DNA of 64,000 nucleotides from Setophaga petechia (lineage: Eukaryota > Chordata > Aves > Passeriformes > Parulidae), in assembly GCA_024362935.1 (NCBI GenBank), contig JANCRA010000173.1, positions 439,001-503,000 on the forward strand, given 5' to 3'. The notes beneath the pieces are model-generated. The model worked only from the letters and a program-made list of their open reading frames with translations, was not told the origin of the DNA and did no database searches. Each line of letters opens with the position of its first letter. Position 1 is the stretch's first letter. The position numbers and the translations under genes are program-made. Shown one piece after another: positions 11,015 to 21,640 of this stretch.

Positions 11015-14000
11015 TCAGAAGTCGCTGAGGATGCTGATGTCGGCGAACTCGGCGCGGGTACCGGTGCGAGTAGAGGCTCAGCAGCAGCGCCCACTTGAGC
11101 GCCATGAAGCTCCACACACAGGACAGGTAATAGCTCTGGGGGTCAGTCAGGGCTGCAGGGGAAAAACGGGATTGGGTGGGAATTGAGGGGGAATTGGGGG
11201 GGGATTGGGTGGGAATTGGGTGGGGATTGGGTGGGAATTGGGGGGGAATTGGGTGGGGATTGGGTGGGGATTGGGTGGGAATTGGGGGGGAATTGAGGGG
11301 GAATTGGGGGGGAATTGACGGGGAATTGGGGGGGAATTGGGGGGGAATTGGGTGGGGATTGGGTGGGAATTGGGGGGGAATTGGGTGGGGATTGGGTGGG
11401 GATTGGGTGGGGATTGGGTGGGGATTGCAGCCCCTGGGGGCTCTGCACAGCCCCTGTGCTCCCTGCAGTTCCACTGAACCGGCTGATTCCCCGGCTCTGC
11501 CATCCGGACCCTGAACTCGCCTGGTTCGGGGATGGGATTGTGGGGATTCCTGAATTTTGGGGATTCCTGGATTGTGGGAATTGCTGAATTTTGGGGATTC
11601 CTGGATTTGTGGAGATTCCTCAATTTGTGGGGATTCCTGAATTTCGGGCTTCCTGGATTTGTTTGAATTCCTGAATTTTGGGGCTTCCTGGATTGTGGGG
11701 ATTCCTGGATTTCCCTAAAAATTGTGGGGACAAGACTTTCTCTAAAATCCCCAGTTTTCTCCCCCAACAGTTTTCCAAGAAAGGCAGGGATGGCAAATAT
11801 TTGGTTTCCCTTTCAAATCTGTATTTTTACGGATTTCACACGTGGATTCTCATCCCTGTGCAGCAGGAAAACTCCACGGGGAGTTTCTTTAGGCTGAGCC
11901 AAGGGATGTCTTTGGGGTTGTGACCCCACACAGCTTCTCCACCCACCCAGGACAACCCCGTGGGGCTTCTGAGCAAACAACAAACACAGAAAAGCTCCAA
12001 GAAAACAACCCCCAAACGTTCTCCCTTTGGTCTGGGGCCAAGGAAATCACGGCAGGGATTTGGAGCCATTCCCTAGGGAACGTTCAGGAGGAGTTTGGAG
12101 CTGGGAATGCTGAGTCAGGGCTTGGAGCTGCTCCAGGAGGGATGGACCAACCTTTGTCATGGAAATGAGGACATTCCCAGGTTTTCTGGGGGCTTTGTCA
12201 TGGAAATGAGGACATTCCCAGGTTTTCTGGGGGCTTTGTCATGGAAATGAGGACATTCCCAGGTTTTTGGGGGGAGTTTTGTCATGGAAAAGAGGAAATT
12301 CCAGGTTTTTTGGAGGGCTTTGTCATGGAAATGAGGCAATTCCAGGTTTTTTGGAGGGCTTTGTCATGGAAATGAGGCGATTCCAGGATTTTTGGATGTC
12401 ACAGCAGGGCAGGGAAATGCGGTGACATCCCTGCAGGCTGTCCCCAAACGAGGAGGTGGCAGGAGCACCCCCAGCCCCCCAGTCCCTCCCAGTACTCACA
12501 CTGGTGCTGGGTGATGGCCAGGGCCAGGAAGGCACAGAAGCCCAGCCCGGAGAGGGCAGAGAAGAAGATCCCGACGGAGAGGAAGAACCTCAGCCCTTTT
12601 AACCAGGTCCTCCAGTAATCCTGCAGGTACATCACATGCGTGATTAGGGCCCAGAGCGCCAGCACACCTGTCCAGGTGACAGCAGGGACATCAGAATGGT
12701 ACCTATGGACAGGTAAAACACAGCCCAACCCCCCAGAACAGCCAGGAACAGCAGCACACCTGTCCAGGTGACAGCAGGGACATCAGAACAGCCCCTCAGC
12801 CCCTCCTGCCCAAGCCCTCCCTGCTGCCCCCCTGCCCAGGACAGGCTGGGTTCCCAGCCCAGGACCAATGCCCCCGTGCTGGGGTCCCCAGGCTGGCAGG
12901 AGGGATTTGGGAGTGGGCAGATCCCGTGGCCAGAACTGCAGAGTCATTGCACCCCAAACTGTGCCAGGGTCTGGTGACAGAGCTGAGCCCCTGAGTTCCC
13001 CAAAACCCACCTCACCCACTTCCTCCTGCCCCAGGCTCCAGTGCTTTTGAGGCACATTTCAGATAGAAATGGGGAACTTGGGGTTTGGAGTCAGCAAAAA
13101 GCTGCTCCCTGCTGAGCCTGCCCCAATGACTCAGCAGAACTGCCCTGAATGCTGAGTCAAGGTTTGCTGTTCCCACCCGACACGACACCGACATCAACAC
13201 CGACATCACTGCTGCTGCTCCAGCGCTGGGGGAGAGCAGCACCAGGGTCACTCGAGTTCCCAGCCCAAACCCTGACCTAAATCCTGACCCAAACCCTGAC
13301 CTAAACCCTCACCCAAACCCTGATCCAAACCTGACCCAAACCCTCACCCAAACCCTGATCCAATTCTAATCTAAACCTTCACACAAACCCTGATCCAAAC
13401 CCTGATCCAATTCCAATCCAAATCCTGATCCAAACCCTGATCCAATTCTAATCCAAACCCTGATCCAAATCCTGACCCAAACCCTGATCCAATTCTAATC
13501 CAAACCCTGATCCAAATCCTGACCCAAACCCTGATCCAATTCTAATCCAAACCCTGATCCAATTCCAATCCAAATCCTGATCCAGTCCCTGACCCAAGCC
13601 CTCACCCAAACCCTGATCCAATTCTAATCCAAGCCCTGATCCAATTCCAACCCAAACCCTGATCCCACCCTTATCTAAACCCTGACCCAAGGCCTGGTCT
13701 AAACATTGACCCAAACCCCAATCTAATTCTGACCAAGCCATGACCCAAAATCAATTTTTAACTGATCAGGGCAAGATCAGTTCCTGGGTAAAACACAAAA
13801 ACCTCCCAGCAGCCTTGGAAGGAGCTGAAATAAACCCCAGGAGTTCAAAGCAGGGCTGGGGAATGACTCTCCCCCATCAGACCCAAATATTTGGATAATA
13901 TTTGGGTTGTTTGAGCTCAAAGGAAATAAATTTTGCCTCTCTGCAAACATCCAAACAAAAACTGGGACAAACACAAGGTTTTGTCAGCCTCCTGCTCCTC

Positions 14001-16674
14001 CTGGAGGGCTCCTTCAATCCCAGGGGAGTTTTTTGGGAATGTTCCATTTGTCACACATGGAAATCCTGGGGAAAAACAACAAATCTGCAGCAGAGGCCAA
14101 AAAAAAAATCCCCAAACAAACACCAAAAATTCAGATTTATTCTGCAAGGAGCCCCCTGACTGCAGCATTCCTGCAAGGAGCATCTCGATCCCAGCTCCAA
14201 ATGTGTGGTGATGGCAAAGAAAATGAGGGGAAAAATGGAAAGTAACACTCAAAACCCCCTGAAAATGGGGACCAATTCCAAGACTGGGTTTTTTTCTGTG
14301 TGTTTACAAAGCCTTCAGTCCTTTTCCAGCTAAACAATCTCCTTTTATCCACTGCAGCTGCAGCATCAGCTGGAAGGAGCTGAAATCCCCACTCCAACAG
14401 GAGCTGGGGCTTTGCCAAGTGAAATTTTGCCATTTCCACGTTTGCCAAACTTTGCCTCTCCTGGGGGAGGCCGGGAGCCTCAGCTGGGTTTGGAGCAGGT
14501 CAGAAATGGGGGGATTTCCTGCCAAAACTGCTGGGGCTCCACGCTGGGATATTTTAGGAAAGCAGCTCTGGGAGGAGAGGAACCTTGGGAATATTCTGGT
14601 GTTGTACCAGATCCCGTGTTCAGCTCCCTCTCCTCCCATTCCCCAGGTGTTTCTAAAATTCTCCAAGAGCCTCTCAAGCCCCTGTGACTGGGTGGAAATG
14701 GAATTAAAGCCCTGGGACATACAGGGTTTAATTAATTTCATTAATTCTGGCCTCAGCATCATTTTCCCTCCATGGCACTTCAGACTTGGATCAAGTTTTG
14801 ACTGTAAATAACAGGGAATTAGTGAAATTTAGGGCTAATTCCCAAGCAGGAAAGGTTCTCTGGGAGATAAGGGAAATATCAACAAACTGATTGCAGAGAC
14901 AAAGCTGGAGATCCCTCAGAACCAGGAGGAATTCTCCCAGCCAGGAAGCCTGTGGATAAACATCCTCAAACACAGACCCAAAGGCACAGCAGAGGCATTA
15001 AAAACGAGATAAACACGGACCAACAGGCAGAGCTTGGCTTAATCAGGGCACTTTGAAGAGGACCTGCAAATTCCGCTGTCAAAATTCCACTCTGAAAATT
15101 CCTCTGTCAAAATTCCTCCCTGAGCAGAAACACAGCAGAAAATACCTTCATTTGCTCTTTCTCCTGCATTTCTGGTTCAAGATCCCCCCAGTTTTGTGGC
15201 ACCCAGCAAAGTGTGGGAATTCTCTGCCGAATCCCAGCTCTAGCTGGAATTAAAAGCTTTCTCCTTTTTTCTTTTGCTTTTTTTTTTTTTTTTTTTTGAG
15301 GGCGAGGAAGCAGAGACAAGCCCAGCCATGCACCTCACCCCTGGATCCTTTCTAAATTTTAACTTCACTTTCTACTGCTCGTCTGGCAGGAATTCAGCCA
15401 GGGAAGCCCTGGAGCTGCAGGACTCTGTCCTGCTCCACCCCAATCATTAACCCAGAGCCACAAACCCCCAAATCCCACGGATTTCTGGGCACATCAGGCG
15501 CAGTTTTACCCCTGAAACCCAAACCCCTATTTTAGAGGGTCTGCTTCCAGCATCTGGGGAAATCAGGACGATTTCTTCGCTTCTCTGAAAACTTCAGCCC
15601 CAAGGAAGGGGCTCCTTGGCCCCATTGCTGCCTTGACACCTCCAAATCCTGCCCTAACACCCCCAAATCCTGCCCTGACACCCCCAATTGCTGCCCTGAC
15701 ACTCCCTCAACCCTGAGACCCCCTCAAATGCCCCCTCAGCCCTGAGATCCCCCCTCAAAGCTCCCCTCAGCCATGGGGAAGGGGCTCCTCAGCCCCACCA
15801 TCGCCCTCACAGCCTTCAGGGGTGAGAAATGGCCTCCTCACACCCCTCATGGCTGAGGAGGGGGCTCCTCACTGCCCTCAGACCCCTCAGGGATGAGGAA
15901 GGGGCTCCTCACTGCTCTCACAGCCCTCATGGCTGAGGAGGGGGCTCCTCACTGCCCTCATGGCTGAGGAAGGGGCTCCTCACTGCCCTCACAGCCCCCT
16001 CAGCCATGGGGAAGGGGCTCCTCACTGCCCTCACACCCCTCAGAGATGAGGAAGGGGCTCCTCACTGCCCTCACAGCCCTCATGGCTGAGGAGGGGGCTC
16101 CTCACTCCCTCACAGCCCTCAGAGATGAGGAAGGGGCTCCTCACTGCCCTCACAGCCCTCATGGCTGAGGAGGGGGCTCCTCACACCCCTCATTCCCCCT
16201 CAGGGATGAGCAAGGGGCTCCTCGGCCCCACGGCTGCCCCGATCCCTCCCTCATGCCGACCCCGCTCAGCCCTTCCGGCCCGGACTGGTGCCCCCCCATC
16301 CCGGGTGCCGTACCCCAGAGCCCTCCCGCCCCGGCCCGGTGTCCCCTCGCCCCCGGTGCTGTATCCCAGAGCCCTCCCGCCCCGGCCCGGTGCTGTACCC
16401 GAGAGCCCGCCGGCCAGGTGCCCGGTGTCCCTTCGCCCCCGGTGCTGTACCCCAGAGCCCTCCCGCCCCAGCCCGGTGTCCCCTCGCCCCCGGTACTGTA
16501 CTCCAGAGCCCTCCCGCCCCGGCCCGGTGCCGTACCCGAGAGCCCGCCGGCCGCAGCCGTGCCGGGCTGGCGCAGCGCGGGCACCACGCTCCAGGCGCAG
16601 AAGGCCGAGAGGCCGCTCAGGGCACCGAAGGACGCGTAGGCGACACGGAGCGCCAGGGCCCCGCTCACCGCCAT
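11015..16674 (-). CDS. SLC48A1: Haem transporter HRG1 (three coding exons; 1-base insertion near the C-terminus)
   Basis: Four-transmembrane haem exporter of endosomes and lysosomes; in macrophages it returns haem from degraded red cells to the cytosol. Exons on the minus strand are 16674-16536 (start in a perfect GCCGCCATGG context, ends [13 protein letters not shown]), 12667-12500 ([20 protein letters not shown] through LALAITQHQ) and 11152-11015 ([16 protein letters not shown] through LLSLYSHRY). The donors are GTACGG and GTGAGT, both acceptors end in AG, and the phases join correctly. The protein aligns with the known family almost end to end; without the insertion it would be 147 residues, against 146 in human. 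In exon 3 the run GGG at 11056-11058 has one base more than the frame requires, so the conserved end [12 protein letters not shown] is present but out of frame. As written, translation runs on to about 10428. Assembly error is the simplest explanation; a real frameshift would remove the cytosolic sorting tail. RAPGEF3 lies divergently upstream. Confidence 0.93.
11166..11428. repeat. GGGGATTGGGTGGGAATT short tandem repeat
   Basis: About 25 units of 10-11 bases alternating between GGGGATTGGGT and GGGAATTGGGG, with a strong G-strand bias on the plus strand and runs of five to seven G that could form G-quadruplexes. It begins about a dozen bases beyond the SLC48A1 exon 3 acceptor. Confidence 0.93.
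12108..12118. promoter_or_regulatory. CNC/small-Maf (NRF2/BACH1) consensus site in SLC48A1 intron 2
   Basis: TGCTGAGTCAG is an exact match to the CNC-sMaf element used by NRF2 and BACH1. Two more copies occur in intron 1. Confidence 0.5.
12152..12395. repeat. 41-bp minisatellite, about 6 copies
   Basis: Units begin CTTTGTCATGGAAATGAGG and end in a GTTTTCTGGGGG-type tail. Two units at the right are more diverged. It lies in SLC48A1 intron 2. Confidence 0.93.
13127..13159. promoter_or_regulatory. Paired CNC/small-Maf (NRF2/BACH1) consensus sites in SLC48A1 intron 1
   Basis: TGACTCAGCA at 13127-13136 (reverse complement TGCTGAGTCA) and TGCTGAGTCA at 13150-13159 are inverted copies of the same 10-mer with 13 bases between them. 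A related GGAGTCAGCA lies at about 13088-13097. Clustered sites of this kind are typical of haem- and oxidant-responsive enhancers bound by BACH1 or NRF2 with small Maf proteins. Confidence 0.55.
13256..13745. repeat. Degenerate 6/12-bp array resembling telomeric CCCTAA
   Basis: Words such as AACCCTGATCC, AACCCTGACC, TAAACCCT and CCAATTCTAATCC recur with a 6-12 base rhythm over about 490 bases. It lies in SLC48A1 intron 1. Confidence 0.85.
15771..16205. repeat. GGGGCTCCTCACTGCCCTCA minisatellite
   Basis: About 11 diverged units with alternating AGGAAGGGGCTCCTCA and CTGCCCTCACAGCCCTCA parts. It is preceded at 15630-15770 by CCCTGACACCCCCAAATCCTG-like words. Confidence 0.9.
16306..16530. repeat. 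Minisatellite of about 55-65 bp in SLC48A1 intron 1, next to exon 1
   Basis: Four units containing CCAGAGCCCTCCCGCCCC and GGTGCTGTACCC. The last unit ends within about 15 bases of the exon 1 donor at 16535. Confidence 0.88.
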
Positions 16675-16689
16675 GGCGGCCTCGGCGCG

Positions 16690-17265
16690 GCCCGCCCACG
16701 GCACCGGGACACGCCTCGGGACACGGCACCGGGACACGCCTCGGGACACGGCACCGGGACACGCCCCGGGAATGGCAACGGCGACGGGACACGCCTCGGG
16801 ACACGGGAACGGGACACGCCACGGGAACGGGACACGGGGACGGGATCGGGACACGCCCCGGGATCGGGACAGTCCCCGGGACACAGCACCGGGACACGGG
16901 AACAGGACACGCCTGGAGACAGGGACAGTCCCCGGGATAGGGACACTAACGGCACCGTCCACCGGGGCCTGGACACGCCCACAGACCCCGGGACACGCCC
17001 ACAGACACTGGGACACGCCCACAGATACTGGGACACGCCCACAGACACTGGGACACGCCCCCGCCCCACCCCGTCCCAGCGCGCCCCCTGGCGGGCGGGA
17101 GGACCGAGGAGGGGACACGGGAGGGGACACCGGGGAGGGGACACGGGGGGGGGGACACGGGGGGGGGACACCGGGGAGGGGACACCGGGGGGGACATCGG
17201 GGAGGGGACACCGGGGGGGACACCGGGGGGACACGGGGGGGGACACCGGGGGGACACAGGGGGCG
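16690..17265. repeat. GGGACACG-type repeats over the SLC48A1 promoter
   Basis: Short units of CGGGACACGCCTCGGGACA (about 16700-17060) followed by GGGGACACCGGGGGG units (17105-17265). They begin directly upstream of the SLC48A1 start codon, so the gene's 5' UTR and core promoter lie in or beside this array. Confidence 0.88.
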
Positions 17266-17954
17266 TGGGGACACCGCGATCCCGCCAGACACAGCTGGGG
17301 GACACGGGCGACACCGGCAGGCGTTGGGGACATCTCCGAGTGGCTTCGCTTCCCCCCGGCCCATCCTGTGGGATTGCGGTCTGGGGACACCTCATCAAAA
17401 TCCTCGAAGACTCTTTGGGGCTTTTCCGTTCCCTTTTCTCCCTTCCCCTTTTTTATTTGTTTATTTTTTAAACATTCTTCCCCTTTCTGAGCCCTCGGCT
17501 GGGTCCGGCTCTGCTTCATCCGCGGGGACCCAAATTTCCAGTGAGGATTGGGGTGAAAATGGGAATTTCCCACCTATTTCCATCATTAATTACTTGTCTT
17601 GTGAGGCAGAGGCGCTCCCCGAGGCTGGAATTCTGCTTTTCCCGAATTTCCCGGTCCAGCCTCTCCCCAGAGCATCTCTGGGAATGGGGAAGCTCGGCGG
17701 GGCTGCTCTAGATGGCAGCAGCCTCCTTCCCTTTCCCGAGCCATTCCCCGCTCTTCATCCACCTCCCCACCCCTCCTCCTCCTCCACCTCCCTTCCCCCC
17801 TCTCCATCCATCCCTGGGTGTCTCCCCCTGGAATTTGGGTTTTGGAGGGGTTGGACAGGGCTTGGAGCACCCTGGGACGGGGAATTGTCGCTGTCCTTGC
17901 AATGGGACAAGGTTCCTGTTCCTCCACCCAGCCCGCAGCTCCCACTCTGCTGAG

Positions 17955-18290
17955 GGAGCCAAAATTCCACCCAGTTTGACCCAAAATTCCCACCCAATTT
18001 GATCCAAAATTCCCCTCAATTTGACCCAAAATTTCCCCCAAGCCTGACCCAAAATTCTCCGCCAGTCTGACCCAAAATTCCCCCCCAATTTGACCAAATA
18101 TTCCCCTCCAGTTTGACCCAAAACCCGGTGAAATCCCAAAACACCAGTGACACCCTCCAACCCGGTAACACCCCAAAAACCCCGTGAAATCCCAGAACCC
18201 CAATGACACCCCAAAAACCCGGTGAAATCCCCAAACCCCGTGACACCCTAAAACGCAGTGAAACCCCAAAAACTCAGTAAAACCCCGAAA
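17955..18290. repeat. Two adjoining short repeats
   Basis: GACCCAAAATTCCCCCCAATTT units of about 25 bases (17955-18125) pass directly into CCGGTGAAATCCCAAAAACC units of about 30 bases (18125-18290). Confidence 0.88.
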
Positions 18291-19589
18291 TACCCATTTT
18301 AACCCCCAAAACCCGGGCTGTCCTTGCCCAAGGACTCGCAGCTCCCGCCCCGCCGTGGGATTTTGAGCGTAAAAACCTCGAGAGCAGCGAAGCAAAAATT
18401 CCATTTCCTGCTGCGGCTGCAGGAATGCGGGAGCGGAACGAGCGGCGTCAGCAGCGCCAGGTGAGATCCGAGATCCGAGATCAGACATCGGCTCCTCCTC
18501 GCCCCGTTCTCCTCCCCACGCCCGATCCCCCCCGGGAATTCGGGGCCGATTTTGTCATCCCGGCTCTGCTGACTCTGCCCGAGCCTGGGAGATGCTCTGG
18601 GGTGACTTTTGTGCAGGTCGGGAACGGCTCAGGGCTGAGGAGGAGCGAAGTCTGGGGTTGTTTTTTGATTTTTTGGGGTTTTTTTCTGTTCTTGTTTAAG
18701 GTTTTCTGAGAGATTTTTTTAGGTCTTTTGGAGTTTGTTTCAGGGTGAGTTTTTTGTTTTTCTTTTTTTTTTTTGGTTTGGTTTTGTTGGTTTTTTGTAG
18801 GTTTGGTTTTTTTTTAAATTATTTTTGGTTGGTTGGCTGGTTGGGTTTTTGTGGGGTTCTTTTGGCTTTTCAGTTTGTTTTTTTTTGTTTTTGTTTTCAC
18901 TTTTTGACCCAAAAGTGGCTTCCTCAGCACTGCCCACCTCAGGCACCTGGATTTTCCAGAGATGGATGGGATGGAAATGAGGATGGGGAGAGGAGGAGGA
19001 AGAGGAACCACTCCAGGTGGGAACAGCGATGTTCCTGCTCCTCCACCCCACCCTGGCCCAGCAGTTCTCACTCTTTTTTTTCACTTTTTGACCCAAACTT
19101 GGCTTTCTCAGCACTGCCCACCCCAGGCAGCAGCTCCGGGTGCCACCTGAGGTGCCACCTGGGTTTCCAGGGCTGTGGACCTTGGCCCCGCTCCCCAGCA
19201 CCTGTGGCCGGGTTGCCCGGAGCTCTCCCGGTTATCGCTCCTGCCCGAGCCTCGGGAACAGCTGGGAAACAGCCGGATTTACCGGATGAGGGATCCTTCC
19301 TCCTCCTCCCTCCTCCTCCTCCCTCCCGGGGCTGGAGCTGGGAACAAAAGGAGGAAAATCAGCCGGGATGGGGACAGCCCTGTTTGCTTCCCGAGACTTG
19401 GGAACAGCCTGGAGTTCTGTCCTGAGGGCTTGGCCTTGAGGCCGTTCTGTTTTCCCCTTTTAAAGGAACATTTCGGCCACGGGAAGAACTGGGATTGAGA
19501 CCCCAGAAATGCCAAAGGCCCAAAGGGGAAAGGGAAAAGGAAAAGTTGAGGAAATAGAGAGGTGCCAGCTCGTCCTGGTATGAGGAATG

Positions 19590-19925
19590 GTCACAAATCC
19601 CATCTTTGGGAAAAACAAATCCCATCTTTGGGAAAAGCAAATCTCATCTTTGGGAAAAAGAAACAAATCCCATCTTTGGGAAACGCAAATCCCAACTTTG
19701 GGAAAAAGAAACAAATCCCATCTTTGGGAAAAAGAAACAAATCCCACCTTTGGGAAAAACAAATCCCACCTTTGGGAAAAACAAATCCCATCTCTGGGAA
19801 AAAGAAACAAATCCCATCTTTGGGAAAAGCAAATCCCATCTTTGGGAAAAAGAAACAAATCCCATCTTTGGGAAAAACAAATCCCATCTTTGGGAAAAAG
19901 AAACAAAATCCCACATTTGGGAAAA
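19590..19925. repeat. AAATCCCATCTTTGGGAAAA minisatellite
   Basis: About 14 units with period alternating between 21 and 26 bases, depending on an extra AAGAAAC block. It ends within a few bases of the CR1 fragment. Confidence 0.95.
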
Positions 19926-19929
19926 GCAT

Positions 19930-20030
19930 TGCTTTTCTTTCTCCTCTGTGTTACTGGTTGGACTCAGTGACCTTAGCGGGTTTTTCCAACCTGAACAATT
20001 CCACTTTTTCCACTTTTCCACGATTTTCTG
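19930..20030 (+). mobile_element. 3' end of a CR1 LINE retrotransposon (fragment)
   Basis: The words GGTTGGACTCAGTGACCTTA and TTTTTCCAACCTGAACAATTCC match the well-known CR1 3' terminal region of birds and other sauropsids (usually GGTTGGACTxGATGATCTT ... TTCCAACCT ... ATTCTATGA). Only about 100 bases remain, and the usual terminal ATTCTATG octamers are replaced by TTCCACTTTTTCC-like words. It is non-coding and inactive, and is the main evidence for an avian or reptilian source. Confidence 0.85.
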
Positions 20031-20289
20031 GACGCTCAGCCCTCGCTGGACTGAGATCTGAGGCGTCTGCAGCTCCTCGGAGACGCAGATCTGGGAATTG
20101 TTTCAGGAAGAAGCTGAGCGGGCACGGAAAGACCGGGAGAACAAGACTCATCACGTTCCCCAGATGATAATGAGGGAATGAAATTAAACCACCTGGGAGA
20201 CCAAAACTCTCCTTCCTTCCTTCCTCAGGAGCAGCTTCCCCTCCACGGCAGCAATTCCTGCCTGAGCTATCGCCCGTGGACAATCCAGA

Positions 20290-20700
20290 AATGAATCACG
20301 CCCAGAATTGGGGAATGCAGCTCAGATAATTCCTAAAGCTGCTGTTCCAACCCAATAAAACCCCGTGGAACAACAAGGGGCGTCCCATAATTTGTGTTAA
20401 TTCCGGAATTGCTGCTAATTCCGGCCCAATTAGGAGATAAAACACGGCGCTGGAGCCGCTTATTAAATTACAAATCATCCCGGCTAAATCCGAGGATTAT
20501 TTAACACCGAGGGTTTGGGGAAACTGCTCCGGAATAACGATGTCAGGGGAGCAGGGGCGTTAATCAAAGTAATGAAAACATAAATTAGGGGAGGCTGGGC
20601 CAATAAACAGGAAATAAATAGGGTTGGAGGGAGAGAAATACATAAAGCAGCAGCATTAAAGGATAAACCTGCGGTGTTTGGAGCGCTGTAAATTCCCGAC
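20290..20700. promoter_or_regulatory. AT-richer, homeobox-motif-rich segment; candidate conserved enhancer
   Basis: The sequence changes abruptly from GC-rich to unique AT-rich DNA with many TAAT/ATTA, AATTAG, TTAATCAAAG and GATAA words, no tandem structure and no open frame. This looks like a constrained non-coding element. No target gene can be assigned; RAPGEF3 and SLC48A1 are the nearest. Confidence 0.4.
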
Positions 20701-20979
20701 CATTTTCCCCAGGATTGGATTTTCGGGGCTGATTTGTGGCCGTGTCCTGGCAAACCGGGGAGATGATAAATACAGGAGATTTCTGCACCCCCAGCTGCCA
20801 CCAAACCCTCCTCGGGGACACCCAGAGCTCCCAGGTCCCTCCTGGAATTTCTGCCCTGCCCAGGGACCAGACCCAGCCTCTCATTCCCAGGAAATGGAGC
20901 TGAAATAGGGGATGGAGTGAAAATATTGGGATTTAACTGGGATTTCACTGCATTCTGCCTTTGGAGGGGTGAAGAATGG

Positions 20980-21482
20980 GGAGCAAGGTCAGATGGATCT
21001 GCAAACCCACTTTAGGATTTGGGAGCAGGGTCAGCATTTGCTGCCCTATGGATCCGCAAACCCAGTTTAGGATTTGGGAGCAGGGTCAGATGGATCTGCA
21101 AACCCAGTTTAGGATTTGGGAGCAGGGTCAGATGGATCTGCAAACCCAGTTTAGGATTTGGGAGCAGGGTCAGCATTTGCTGCCCTATGGATCCGCAAAC
21201 CCAGTTTAGGATTTGAGAGCAGGATCAGGTAGATCTGCAAACCCAGTTTAGGATTTGGGAGCAGGATCAGGTAGATCTGCAAACCCAGTTTAGGATTTGG
21301 GAGCAGGGTCAGGTGGATCTGCAAACCCAGTTTAGGATTTGGGAGCAGGGTCAGATGGATCTGCAAACCCAGTTTAAGATTTGGGAGCAGGGTCAGATGG
21401 ATCTGCAAACCCAGTTTAGGATTTGGGAGCAGGGTCAGCATTCGCTGCCCTATGGATCTGCAAACCCAGTTTAGGATTTGGG
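20980..21482. repeat. About 42-bp minisatellite, about 12 copies
   Basis: Units contain GGATCTGCAAACCCAGTTTA and GGATTTGGGAGCAGGGTCAG. Every few units carry an extra CATTTGCTGCCCTATGG insert, giving a higher-order pattern. Confidence 0.95.
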
Positions 21483-21544
21483 ATTTTGGGAAGAGATTCC
21501 TGCCAGGAGGGCGGTGAGGCCAGAACGGCCCCAAAGCCGGCAGG

Positions 21545-21640
21545 GACCCGCCGTTAATTAATGATTGTCCAAGCGGAGCCGATCGAGCGGGGCTGAAGGA
21601 GCGATAAGAGGTTGATAAGGCAGAGCTGGCGGGGCAGCAG
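21545..21640. promoter_or_regulatory. Short AT-richer element with TTAATTAATGATTG
   Basis: A unique segment with palindromic TTAATTAA, GATAAG and TTGATAAGG words next to a CpG-rich stretch. It is a possible regulatory element; no other evidence is available. Confidence 0.3.

Larger units (their letters stand above)
11153..12499 (-). other. SLC48A1: SLC48A1 intron 2
   Basis: The intron contains a GGGATTGGGTGGGAATT-type repeat (11166-11428), an unstructured diverged stretch of TCCTGAATTTTGGGGAT-like words (11530-11720), a CNC/small-Maf site at 12108-12118 and a 41-bp tandem repeat (12152-12395). Confidence 0.85.
12668..16535 (-). other. SLC48A1: SLC48A1 intron 1
   Basis: A 3.9-kb intron. It contains a small duplication of the exon 2 acceptor side (the words CACCTGTCCAGGTGACAGCA occur at about 12665 and 12759), two CNC/small-Maf sites (13127-13159), a degenerate CCCTGATCCAAA array (13256-13745), moderately AT-rich unique DNA (13750-15350) with an oligo-T run near 15280-15297, and minisatellites at 15771-16205 and 16306-16530. 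No further exon was recognised. Confidence 0.8.
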
